Shown piece after piece: positions 32,340 to 43,663 of a stretch of DNA of 64,000 bases. Source of the DNA: Microcyclospora pomicola (taxonomy: Eukaryota; Ascomycota; Dothideomycetes; Capnodiales); contig NHNY01000002.1 of NCBI GenBank assembly GCA_002786065.1, positions 992,001 through 1,056,000 of the forward strand, read 5' to 3'. The notes below the pieces were generated by a model. That model saw only the letters and a program-made list of their open reading frames with translations. It did not search any database and was not told the origin of the DNA. Within the stretch, counting starts at the first letter, position 1. The number at the start of each line of letters is the position of its first letter. Made by a program: the position numbers and the translations under genes.

Positions 32340-33281
32340 AAGCGTGCCAGGCGTGGCCATGACTATGTAGTCGCACTTGACGGTGCGTCAACCTGAGATG
32401 TGTATACGAAATGAAGATCAACCTACCTTATGCACCTTATGATGCAGGGCTACGAATCAGTGCGGAGTGCAGCCCGAGCCTAGTCTTCTGGGCACCTGAA
32501 ATACATGTACCTACCGTACCTTATGAATTGCATCTGGGGCAGAATATACATGTTCAGTATGTCACTTCTGACGCCATGATGAAATACTGTACGTGCAGGC
32601 ATCCGAATCAGCCGGTCCTGCTTGACCAAATTCAAATCTTGGTTCCAACCAGCAGCTTTACACGTCCTACCACCTTACTCAGCAGTACCGCTCGTCTCTT
32701 CCTCTTCCCACCGCCTCACCGTATCTTCACTCGGGTTAGGCGCTCATTCTCTAGTTGCATTCCTGGTTTGCGCGTGATAGCGAGCGATAACGACCTCGAC
32801 GGCGACACACGGCGGTCGAGCCTAGCACGGGGACTAGTACGTAGACTGACTACTGTAACTTACCTCGACGCTGCCGAAAGTACTTAACTTCCCCGCCAAA
32901 ACCTCGCTGCGTTGGATGCTCGTCTGCTTGTATGCACACCTTACTGATGCTTATTCCTTAGCTTGGGTCTCACTCTAACGTCCGTTGCAAGACTTTGGCC
33001 GGTACCCGCGGGATCACCTTCTTGTCCTACACCCTCCCAACATGCGATCTTGAGCCTCTACAACGGCTGTTGAGTCTGCTTCCTGCCGTCCACAACACTC
33101 TCCAACACACCTGATGGTGTCGCAGGCGGGGAACGAGAGCCACTTCGTGTTGCGACAAGTCAAACGTCCGAAGCCGGACTGAGAGCCGCTTTTCCTCCTA
33201 CAGCTCATCGTACTAACGGTGGGGAGGATAGACGGGCTTTGTCATAGGGAGTGGGTGGAGCAGGGTCGAACATCTCTAGCA
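32340..33281. other. Intergenic between TMEM16 and the RING-protein gene
   Basis: This 942-bp gap contains CCTACCTTATG at 32421 and TACCTACCGTACCTTATG near 32508, variants of a motif seen elsewhere in the window. The frame 32411-32887 has no recognisable features. Confidence 0.4.
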
Positions 33282-35786
33282 ATGGGGAACAGCTCATCCA
33301 AGGAACCGCGCGCCACACCTAGGCTCAGGCATACAGATAATCAGGCTGGGAGCGGCGGTCCTTCGCGATCGCCAGCGGATCGCCTCGCGGGTCAGATCTA
33401 CAGCCTACGACACACCGATGGCCGCGGCAGCAGACCCGACCTTTCTTTCTTGGCCTTGGGTAGGGATCGCGATGGCGAGACAGCTGCGTCGGAACGTCCG
33501 CGGGAGACCAGGCAAGAGAAGGAAGCGCGGAGGGCGGAACGAGACCGGCAGGCAAGACTGAAAGAACGCGAGCGTAGTCTTCGAGAGGAAGGTGTGGACG
33601 GTGGATTCTTGGTGACACTGGGGACATACACAGGACCTGAGGATTTCAACAAAAGCGTCGTGCGACAGCTGCAGCTCGAACGAAAACTGGCACCGTTTTG
33701 GAAAGGTCTGGATGATCACAACGAGTCATGGACAGAGGCGCAGTTGGTGGCTGCGGTGCGAGGGTTACCCATTCCTGCGGCGGACGAAGTTACTCCCGCG
33801 ATGGAGAGGTCCCCTTCACAGGCGTCCTCGAATCCTGGTGCGGTGGAATCCACGATCCAAGGTCTGACGATCCCGTTGTCAGCACGCTCGCAATCGTATC
33901 AGAACGAGAGTACTTTGTCAGCTCCTCATCCAGCATTTTCAAGCATGGGCACCACTGCATCAACCAGTCCAGGCTCAACATCGCTTCTTCGAGGCCGAGC
34001 AAAGACCTTGGCATCGCTTGCGACTGGCGGAAGGAGCCATTCAGATCTGACACCACAAGAAATTTGTCTACCGAAAGACCCCTTTGTGAGTGGCCTACCC
34101 ATCGAAGCATACCTCTATCGGGAAGCTTCAGAGTGCCCGATCTGCTTTATGTATTACCCACCATACTTGAACCGCACCAGGTGTTGTGATCAGCCCATCT
34201 GTTCGGAGTGCTTTGTGCAGATCAAACGACCGGACCCACACCCGCCCGAACATGAGCAGCCTGGTGAAACACGACCACCGGAACAAGAAGCTGAGACTCT
34301 CGTCTCCGAGGTTGCTGCTTGCCCTTTCTGTGTCACACCAGAGTTTGGCGTTTCCTACGACCCGCCACCATTTCGAAGAGGTCTGGCGTATGCTAATTCC
34401 TCAAGCTTATCATCACGACATCTCGCCTCGGCGATGTCTTCTTCGATCTCACTTGCGAGCGGCGGCACGACTGGACGCCGTAGAGCAGCGTCCCTTTCTG
34501 CCAACGCACCACAGGTCGTGACGACCGACCGCGTCCGACCTGACTGGGCGAAGAAACTTGCGGATGCTAGAGCGAATGCGTTACGGCGCTCCGCTGCCGC
34601 CACAGCTCTGCATAATGCAGCTTATGTGTTGGGCAACCAGAACGACGGCAGCCGTGGGATAGCAGGTTTCGGTCGACGACGCATGCAGTTCTTTGCTGAT
34701 AGTCAAGGTGCTAGTGGGAGCGGTACACCCCGCGTGCCTGAAGGTATGATCACAACTGTGTATAAAAACTTGACTGGGTAGACTAACCAAAGCCATCTAG
34801 ATGGAAGCAACGACCTATTTCCTGGGCGCACAAGCTCAAGACGAAACCGCGTCGATGATCTGGAAGATCTCATGATGATGGAGGCAATAAGGTTGTCGCT
34901 TGCTGCTGAAGACGAAAGGAAACGCAAGGAAGAAAAAGACGCGGCCAAGAATGCGAAGAAGAAGGCCAAGGAGACGAAGAAAGAAGAAAAGAAAGCGGAG
35001 AAAATAGCAAAGAAGGGAACTGGAAATGGTTCGCTGTATCCTGCTGGCAGTAATGACTCTCTCAGCACATGGACGACTACCAGTATGGCTCAGTCTACGA
35101 GCAACTTGGGCGGTACGCCTGCTACTGTGCCGGAGGAGCCTATACAAGGTAAAGGCAAGCAGCCGGTGCAAGATACACCCGGCTCAAGTCCATCGCCTGG
35201 ACCGATCTCGTTGCATGACCGATCAGCGTCTCAGACTTCGCTGTCCTCATCGCCTGCTGCAGGGTCGCGCGCACATCTCTCAACCCCTTCTTTAGCGGTC
35301 ACAGCACCGCCGCGAGCTCTTCATCTGCGGCACTTGTCTAACGCGTCTTCCGGGGCCTCGTCATTTGCGGACTCGAACATGCCATCCGAGAGTAACAGCG
35401 CTATTGATATCGCCGCCGCAAATTCCCGGGATGACGGCAGCAGCAATCACCGGTCCGGCACTCCACCCGCCAGCTCTTCTGCAGAGCCTATGTTCAACTT
35501 CCGGTCACTTGCTGCGATGATTGGGGATGAAGATAAAGAACGAGGTAGTGAACATATCGAACACGTGGACGCACGCAGCAGGATTGAGGATGACTTGAAG
35601 GAGCCCAGCCCAGCGAGCTCGCCACGTGTGGGTTCAGTGGTAAGCCTTGAGAGCAAACGAAATCGGGACGACAGCGGAGAGAGCAGCAGCATAATGCCTG
35701 CACCCACTCATGATCACGATCACAGCAAAGGAGATGTGGTCACATCTACTCCAGCGCCTCCGACTGTTGCAGTAGAGCAGGATTAG
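33282..35786 (+). CDS. SIP5-like RING-finger protein with N-myristoylation signal
   Basis: Exons 33282-34743 and 34801-35786, 815 aa; the 57-bp intron (GTATGA, branch ACTAACC, acceptor TCTAG) is phase 1. The start MGNSSSKE fits the consensus for N-terminal myristoylation. A basic, coiled-coil-like stretch at about 85-110 ([21 protein letters not shown]) is followed by [23 protein letters not shown]. The cysteine domain at about 285-370 is [31 protein letters not shown] and ACPFC, a RING split by an acidic/proline-rich loop. After the intron come [16 protein letters not shown] (a ubiquitin-interacting-type helix) and a Lys/Glu-rich coiled coil, then a disordered tail. Yeast Sip5 binds Snf1 kinase and Glc7 phosphatase. 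The family is well matched; the ligase activity is inferred. Confidence 0.9.
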
Positions 35787-37516
35787 AAGGACTTAGCGAT
35801 TCCCAGCCGCTTTGACCGATCTGGCACGCACGGAGCTCCTCAGTGCAAGGCGGCGTGGTTTTGGGGATTCACGGGGCCTGAGCGAGAGATTGCGGTCATT
35901 TCAAAGATGACGCAGGGTCACGGCGTCTTTGTGTTGGCACGATTCTGGAGTCGGGGTGGGGGCGTGGATTGCTGGAGCACAATGGGCATTGCAAAGGAAG
36001 CGCCGGGGGTTAGGAGGCGTTCTACTCTAGAGTGTTGGTGTATCTCACGATGGTTTCTGCCTCATAGTATGTACTGTCATTACTTGGATGTATTGACTGT
36101 CGACATTCTTTGACTTTGTGTCAGTCTGAGACATAGATTAAGCTCCTTGGTACACAAGTTGATTGTTGTTGCACGGAAAAGCCAACGTGTGGTGATGACA
36201 TGTACGATGCTCGTACAGCCTACAGGGGACATCATAGGCTGACTGGAGATCTGAATGTACAGTAATGTATCTCATGATGCGATGCCAGGGAAGTAGACAG
36301 GTTCCATTTCGGTTCATGGGTATCATCCTCGACCAATCACTGAAGCCATACCGTAGAGCGGTCTACGCCATTGAGAGACATGTATGTGATCAGCGCATCC
36401 CCGACCAGGTCCGTCCTGGGCCACCGTGCTTGGTCTCGTCCATCCAGCATTGAAGTCCGAGTGAGGCACAGCCAACACGAGCTACATCGAAAGCGACATC
36501 TGAAACACTCCCTTAGCTTTGCCGCGCGCATGCAGGACCACCCATTGCATTCCTGCACGGACCGCGCGGGACATCCAGCCCGCCCACACTTATTTTACAC
36601 TACACCGCACTCGGTCGTATCCTATTCTCTCCTCTTCCCTCTACGCGCCCACCTCAGCGACAACGACAGTATGTGTGACCGACGAACCGCCCATTATGGA
36701 CCCGATCTCGTGCACCACATCGCCCTTCCGATCCCATTCGGCTCGCGTTCTATTCACGGACGGGTCCTGCCAGCACGGTCCGCTGCCTGGCAGAACAAGC
36801 AGCTGGGGGCACCCGCCCGGCCTAGCTGCTGAAACGCAACCCGCAGCCAATCGTGCATGCGCTTTGCATATCCTTCTCAGACCTGCTGCTGGAGTTATGT
36901 GATCTGTTCCATCTTGCCAACCTCAATGCAGGCGACAAGTCGATGGCCGCCATGGCCTGTCTGGACGCCGCACGGCCGCTGCGGTCGTGAAACATGTCGG
37001 CCGGCAGTAGTCGCCGTGACGCTCGTTTGCGGCCTAGGACATCTGGAGGCGAATCCCTGCAAATCTCTCCCTATGCTCCAACAATGGATGGTCTAGTGAA
37101 TGAACGGATGTCTCTTTGTCCGCTGACTGGACCGCTACCTACCACCTCTTTGACTTGATGACATGGGGCAGCGCCCCTGACACACAGGAATGTATCTGCT
37201 GGCTCACGGCGTGTACCAAGAACACGAGCCCGCCGACACGTTACCTGGATTGAACAACCCACGCGCGCGTGCATGAGCGTAGGTATCAAAAGGCCCTGTC
37301 CTTCCCTGTTGCGGTTCCTTGTTGTCTTTTCATGAACCTATCTCTTTTTGCTATTGTCCTTTGTCTATGGTGTTGCATTGATCATTAACGTCTTTCGCTT
37401 TCTCGCCCCCTCTTTTCGATCTTTCGGCTCTCTCTACACACACGATTCATTTCTCAAGAAGTACTTATACGGCATAACTTTTCTTGCTTCGTATCCTACT
37501 CGACGAAACGCTCACC
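35787..37516. other. Long intergenic region upstream of the GPI protein gene
   Basis: This 1.73-kb gap contains pyrimidine-rich tracts near 36600-36660 and 37372-37440, the second probably in the 5' UTR of the next gene. Open frames 36371-36832 and 36519-36902 overlap and show no recognisable protein. I call no gene. Confidence 0.45.
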
Positions 37517-39991
37517 ATGCGTGTCACTTCTGCTGCGGTCGTTGCTGCAGGACTTGCGGTACAGCAGGTCGCCGCCACTGTGAGTTTTGTGTCAGGATAA
37601 TTGCCAGTCAACGAGTGATACTGATGAGCAACACAGGGTTGGCGAGTCGACGCTTCTCGATACTCCTCCCCCGACAACACCAACAACTACTGCTCTCCTG
37701 CTCAGCAGAGCGGCTATGACTGGTCCAGTCTGCCTACTGGGTCGGTAAGTCACTACGGCAGCAATGATTTCTCCGGTTTCACGTGTGTCGACTCGCTTTC
37801 TGGACGAAGCCGTTCGCTCAACAAGCGCGGCTTCCAAGCCAAGTGTATCTCCGGTAGTCTCGACAAACACCCGTCCATGTCTTGCGGGCAAGATCAATCC
37901 ATGTCCATCGATCACATGCAAGTCTCCTCCACGGAAGATACAGACATTGAATGTCACTACGGTATGCCTGATGGGTCGACTTGTAAGGAAACGCATTCGT
38001 GCAGCACCGGTGGCTCGATCATCCAGAACACACAGTGTGGCGGTGCCAGGAATGTGACGTTCAGGCCTGGTACCAATGCTCCTTCCGGGTGCACCATTGG
38101 TGTTCATTCAGTTGGCTTCAACTGTGGCACCGCGTCCAGCACCGTGCCGGTCGTCTACTCCACCACGTCCACGTCTGCCTCCGGCACCTCGAGCGTGGTG
38201 ACTACCTCCACCACCGCGAGCCTCACTACGTCGTCGTCGACATTGCTTTCTACTTCGAGTGTGCTGTCTACGTCGTCCACAAGCAGCAGTGTGGTCTCCT
38301 CGACATCGACGGCGCCAAGCGTCTATTCTACCTCCAGTTCCTCCAGTTCCTCTTCTTCTTCTACTTCCACCACAAGCTCCGTGGAAAGTACTTCTTCTAG
38401 CAGCGTTCTGGGTACCACTTCATCCTTGACGACGTCGACGGCTCCTGTCCAATACAGTTCAAGCAGTGTTACCAGCAGCACTTCCAGCTCGCTCTCCACC
38501 AGCAGCTCAAGCTCGGTGGCGACCACCAGCTCAAGCTCAGTACTAACCTCTGCCTTGTCGAGCATCGTCATCCCTTCGTACCCAGTCTCGAACAGCTCCA
38601 CGTCATCCACCAGTACGTTGCCACCTGTCTACAGCGTGTCATCCACTTCCTCCAGTGAGGTCAGCGCCGTTTCGAGCACTTCAGTCTCGATCGCGCAATA
38701 CTCCACCTCCACCGTCTACAGCACGACTGTCGCGACCGTCACCTCGGCTCAATCCACCACGGTCGTGACCTCGATCATCGCTGTCAGCACCACCATCTGC
38801 CCGGTCACTGCTACCGAGAGCGTCTCTTCGACGCTGTCATCTAGCTCGTCGACTATAGTCGGCCCCGTGTCCAGCTCTTCAAGCTCCGAGGCCTCCAAGA
38901 CCACGTCGACCATCTTCACCACTGCGACTAGCACCTTGACCACTGGTCGCTCCACAATCTACATCACTGACACCATCGCTGTGAGCACGACGATATGCAC
39001 GGAGAGTGCTTCTTCATCAGCCTCAGTCGCTAGCTCAAGTGTCTCTTCGTTGGCCTCGGCGGCTAGTTCAAGTGTTTCTTCGTCGACCTCGGTCGCTAGC
39101 TCATCTGCGTCGTCCTACCCGTCACCAAGTGCTCCAGGGCTCTTGCCCAGGTGTCTGAACACGTGGTTGTACACTACCGGCTGCAAGGACAACGTCGACT
39201 CGTCTTGTTACTGCAAGGACTCCGACTTCATCACCCACGTGATGGGCTGTATCAGCTCGTGGTCTGGATCTGACAGCGACACCTCGGCCGCCGCTTCCTA
39301 CTTGCAAGGCATCTGTGCTGGATATGTTGGATCCAATCCGGCCATCATTACAGCGTGTCCGTCGATCGTCACCACTGCTGCTACTAGCGTAGCTTCAACT
39401 TCGACCCTCACTCTCTACAGCACGCAGGAAGTCACCATCACAAGCTGCGCGGCATCCATCACCAACTGCCCAACATCCACCGTGACCTCCACTTTCGCTA
39501 CATCGACGACGGTCATCACCCAAGCCCCGCTAAGCAGCGTCGTCGCTGGTCCCACCACCTACAGCTCGACTGCAGGCCCGTCAACAACCATCACCATCTC
39601 GTCCACGGTCGTGGTACCATGCACCTACTCCACCGGTGTCTCGGCCGGTATGACCATCCCATCGAGCAGCGAGACCACCCTGCTCCGCACCACCATCACC
39701 GTGCCGCATGTCATCTTCACCACCTCGACTGTCACCGTGGCCGGCACCACGAGCACGTACACCGGTCTCGCGGCGGGTACGCCCAGCTCCGCACCTGCAT
39801 ACCTGACGACGACATCGACCACTGTCGCCGTCGGACCGACATCGTTCGGCACCGCCGTCTCCACGGGCAGCTGGTACCCCTCCGCCAGCCCGTCGAGCTC
39901 GTTGACTCCCTACACCGGCGCGGGCGCGAAGTTGTCCGCTGGAGTTGGCGGAGGAATCATCGCTGCGATGGCGATGGTATTGGCTCTGTGA
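37517..39991 (+). CDS. Ser/Thr-rich GPI-anchored surface protein with CFEM-like module
   Basis: Exons 37517-37579 and 37637-39991, 805 aa. Exon 1 encodes exactly the signal peptide (MRVTSAAVVAAGLAVQQVAA); the 57-bp intron is phase 0. Residues 22-185 form a Cys-containing ordered module with NYCSPAQQSGYDWSSLPTGS and HYGMPDGSTCKE. About 185-515 is almost pure Ser/Thr with a few hydrophobic residues, expected to be heavily O-mannosylated. Two copies of an IAVSTTIC motif lie in it. At about 524-597 a seven-Cys module (PRCLNTWLYTTGC, SCYCKDSDF, MGC, GIC, TAC) resembles a CFEM domain lacking one Cys. A further Thr/Ser stretch ends in a GPI signal (GAGAKLSAGVGGGIIAAMAMVLAL in order). Role: cell wall mannoprotein or haem/host contact, inferred. 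Confidence 0.88.
38130..39120 (+). repeat. Low-complexity Ser/Thr coding repeat
   Basis: About 1 kb of degenerate TCN/AGC/ACN codons coding for the Ser/Thr-rich stalk of the GPI protein. The DNA is internally repetitive (TCCAGTTCCTCCAGTTCCTC at 38335-38354 and similar), a site for length change by slippage or recombination. Confidence 0.8.
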
Positions 39992-40966
39992 GCTGCGGCT
40001 GTTCGAGAAGCTATGGTAAACATCAGCTTCCGCGAGACTTTGTAAGCGTCTTCGTCAAAGGAGACCTGGGGGCGTTTTGGGAGAATGTTATGTGAGCTCA
40101 CGTAGGAGATGGGAATCATTAATGTAGTTGGAAGTAACCTAGCCCCCATCATGCAGCAAACGAGTAATATGTCTATTATTTCCTTGATTGTTCTGGTCGT
40201 GGCTGGGTCCTCGTCGTGAATGAACTATGTATTCGTCCTTGCGCTCGCTCTCTCTCCATTTGAGGTGAATTGTCTCCATCCGTTACGGTTCACCGGAGCT
40301 ACATTGTTATCTTCCGTTGAATTTGAAGGATGACCTTGTTCTTGTCGTGTCTTGTCTCGTCGTAGTGTACAATCTATAGTATCTGCCCAGCTCCATCCCT
40401 TCACAGGGCTACGAAGTCTTCAGCTCTGTTTCATCACAAATCACACAGTTGTCCCGCCACGTGCTGCAGTTTCTTTTGGCGATCCGAACATCACGGCGTA
40501 GATATGTAGGTAGGGTAAGGAAGGTGCCTAGGTAAGTAAAGAAGCGTCACAGCGTCCGCTCAGACTACCTACCCTACGCTTACCTAGGAAGGTAGTATTG
40601 CATACAGTACAGTATTGACTTGCATTGTGAGCAAGCATGTCACAGACGGCGATAAGCCAGCTTCGATGATTCTAATAGTATAGCTGTAACATATAACATT
40701 GATTTTCTCACGACGAGATCTCATCTTTCCGGTGCGAATTCGTCCTCGCTATCTAGAAAATTCCCGCCGTTCGCGAGCGGACTTCGCTCGTCGCATCCTA
40801 GCCCAGGGTATTTCGAACCTCTATCCGCGCGGTCGCGTGACATTGCGACGCGAAAATCGTGACACCTGTATATTATCATTTCGGGCTTGCTTTGACCTCG
40901 TTTGTTTCCTGGCATGGAGGTGGGTTGTTCCTCACATTCTACTACTGCTGCTCATCGCGCCGCATC
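39992..40966. other. Intergenic with an inverted repeat
   Basis: This 975-bp gap lies between convergent genes. At 40527-40536 CCTAGGTAAG occurs and its exact reverse complement CTTACCTAGG at 40579-40588, within a GTAGGTAGGG/CTACCTACCC neighbourhood. Nothing else recognised. Confidence 0.5.
40506..40596. repeat. Inverted repeat with CTAGGTAAG arms
   Basis: A 10-bp exact inverted repeat with 42 bp between the arms, flanked by TAGGGTA on both sides in opposing orientation. It could form a hairpin in DNA or RNA or be a pair of protein-binding sites. Confidence 0.55.
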
Positions 40967-42679
40967 TCACTGCGGACCCCAATGCACGCTCATCAAGAGC
41001 CAGATCTTGCTGCTGACCTCGCCGCGCTTGATCCACTCGGCTAGATCCTCGACGAACAACGGGAACGTCGACTGCGTGCGCGGACTGCGGTCGATGAAGG
41101 GGCTGTAGACAAGCCCACCACCGCTGGTGCTGCTGCCGGTAGGATCGTAGACGTCGATACAAACGGCCACAGCTGTGCGTGCGGGCTGTGTGGGTGGCGC
41201 GAGTGCAATCCGCCGGTCGATGTCGGCAAAGAGGGTACGCGAGTCGGGGATGTCGAGGAGGCGCGTGCAGGACATGCCACGGAAGGGGGTCAGGGAGGAC
41301 ATATCGAAGAAGCATCGGACGTCTTTGATCGAGTGCGCCAGGGACGTTGGGTGCGTCGATGTGGACGGCGGTCTGTCCTCGTCCTGGTCATCCTTGTCCG
41401 CTTCAGCAGGTGCCAGTGAGCTATAGTCGCTACCCTGCTTGCGGCTGCCTTTCCGGCTTGCCGGATAGCTGGCGGACTGGCGTGGTGTCGGAAGAGAGCC
41501 TGCGGACGACGATCCAGTAGTGTGTGCTTTCACCCCCGACGTCTCTCGGGATACTTCAGGTCGTGGAGCGCCATGTTGGGATTGAGAGAATGGTCTTGTT
41601 CCGTTCGATGGAGGCGGTGATTGAGTTGGGGTGGACGTCTATATTGCTTGTCAGTACAGCTCGCATTATGTCAAAAGCGTTACCTACGCCAAATGTACCG
41701 GTCTTGTGCTTTTTCCTCGGGCTCAGCTCGTCGGCGGAGTCTCTTCTTCGAGCTTTAGTCACGTCAGGAGTAGTGCCTGACATAGAGGTATTGCTTTGGG
41801 GGGTGTAACCACCCGACATTCGATGTTGTGAGCTTCGCGCGACATTGATATTATTATGCTACGAGGTCGTTAGTATCACGAGCCGCGTCACAATCACAAA
41901 CACAGCAAACTCTACGCACAGCATCGCGCACGACATCAGCCTGCATAGTGGGTGGCACAGACGCGCGAGGCGGGTGGTACATGTCAGCCTGCGGCGCAGC
42001 CATGTCGTAGACCAGGTCGCTGTCGCTCTCGGTGAACTCAGTGAGCTCCGACGTGGAGCTCGGCGAGGAAGAAAAAGAGCCGGTGCGCCGTTTGGGCCGG
42101 CGGCGTTTGCGCTCTACGAGGTCTTCACTGAGAACGTCGCCGTGCAGCCGTGCGTCACGGTCGTTGTTGAGTTTCTTTTTGATGAGTTTCGCTCGAATCA
42201 GCAGCGTGAAGATATCCAACAGTCTATGCGCAAGGCCGAGCAGGTTAGTGAAAGATGCTGGGGAGGGGGAATTGGGGGGCAATCTGCTGTGCCGCATTGC
42301 TGCATCTCACTCACGTGCTACGATGGCTGGGGTCCGAGGCGAACAGGTCGATAGGATAAAGACCGTTGTGAGTGGTGCCCTGAGCGTCGACGAGCCACAG
42401 CGCTTGACGGCGAGCAGGCTGGTCGGGCCACAGCGTCGCGGCGAGCTGGTCGAAAATGCGGTCAATGTCGTGCTTGAGCGCGGGCGAGTGGCGGATGGTT
42501 TCGGTCGACTCGAAGCCCCAGGTCTTGTTCAAACGCTTGATGTGCGCGTTGAGCTGGTCGAGCGGAGGCCCGATGAATGGCTTATCGGTCTTGGTGGGGC
42601 GCGAGATACCTTGCTTGAACCAGAATCCCAGTCGACGCTCGAGCACCAGCGGATTCTGCGACGACTTGCGCGAGGTCAT
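40967..42679 (-). CDS. Tandem paralogue 1 of an unrecognised nuclear-type family
   Basis: Exons 42679-42315, 42223-41920, 41858-41688 and 41638-40967, 503 aa. Introns have good signals (GTGAGT, GTGCGT with a perfect TACTAAC branch, GTAGGT). The N-terminal domain (about 11-120) has LERRLGFWFKQGISRP, IFDQLAATLWPDQ, ALWLVDA and PIDLFASDP. After intron 1 comes a helix, LLDIFTLLIRAKLIKKKLN, then a basic cluster (ERKRRRPKRR) and a disordered stretch with SPRKKHK, both resembling nuclear localisation signals. The C-terminal domain (about 385-503) starts VRCFFDMSSLTPFRGM and runs through SRTLFADIDRRI and TAVAVCIDVYDP to WLLMSVHWGPQ. Its nearest visible relatives are the next two genes. I do not recognise any of it as a described domain. 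Confidence 0.78.
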
Positions 42680-43663
42680 GCTGAGCGCAGGACGAGGATA
42701 AAACGAGCGACCGCGACGGTTGGCCTATCTATGCGCGCGTCAAACCCGGCCGGAGCTGCAGCCGGTGGTGTACCGCCGCCAAAGCCGTTGGAAAGTTAGA
42801 TACCGAGCTGGCGATGGGCGTAGGCGACCACTGTGACGAGGTGTCGGCTCAGCAGCTGGATCGGTCGAAGAATGTAATGCTCGTAAAGGGAGGAAGCATG
42901 TGATGAGACTCGAGGACTAGATGGTACATGAATATGACAGCAGCTGCCCTGCTCCTGCCAAAGGTGTGCATCGCAGCTAGCCGACTTTCCAACGTTAGGT
43001 ACTTTCGCTTGCCTGCATGTACTAAGCTTAAGCAAGGGCTCACTAAGGTATCTACGGTTTGCTTCGATACAAGCAAGCATCGCATACACAGCATAAGATG
43101 TCCATTGAAGGATAATGTTGTAGGCGGAGCTATGTCCTAGAGAAAGATGGCTATATGAAGTTGAGGGACATGACAAGGATATTGCACACCATATGATTGA
43201 AGCTCCAGATGAGAATGCTGCGGCCGTCCCTAGCTAGGTTCCCGTACATATAGGTACTTTCACATACTTGAAGTAACTTTGCGTTTGTACAAGTTGACAC
43301 GCGCTCAATGATCGATTATGCACACTATAAGTCACAGTCTATTCATGTCATATCAATACGCCTCTCTGCCGGTATGCTGATCATGCTCGATGATGCTGAG
43401 CACGCATGCCTGGAGAGGCCGTGAACGTTCGCCGCAAGGCACAGAGAGACATCTTTTAGCTCATTTAGACCATCCGATCTCACTCCAGCTGCACTGAGCT
43501 GAGCTGAGCCTCACGAGTGCTCACTCACGGCAGCATACTCGTTGGGTTGATCGTTCCAGTCCACGCCAGGCATACATGTATGGATTTCTCTGCATACGGC
43601 AGCGGAGAGTCGGAACCGTCATCTACAGCAACAAACTCAGGAAGATGGATGGAAGTTGCGATA
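42680..43663. other. Spacer between tandem paralogues 1 and 2
   Basis: This 984-bp spacer contains the promoter of paralogue 1. A palindromic GAGCTGAGCTGAGC lies near 43495-43508 (tgagctgagctgagcc). No gene or paralogue remnant is visible. Confidence 0.45.

Noticed and set aside
42032-42799. Plus-strand ORF (255 aa) opposite paralogue 1
   Set aside because: Antisense to three spliced exons whose introns and frame are consistent with the paralogues.
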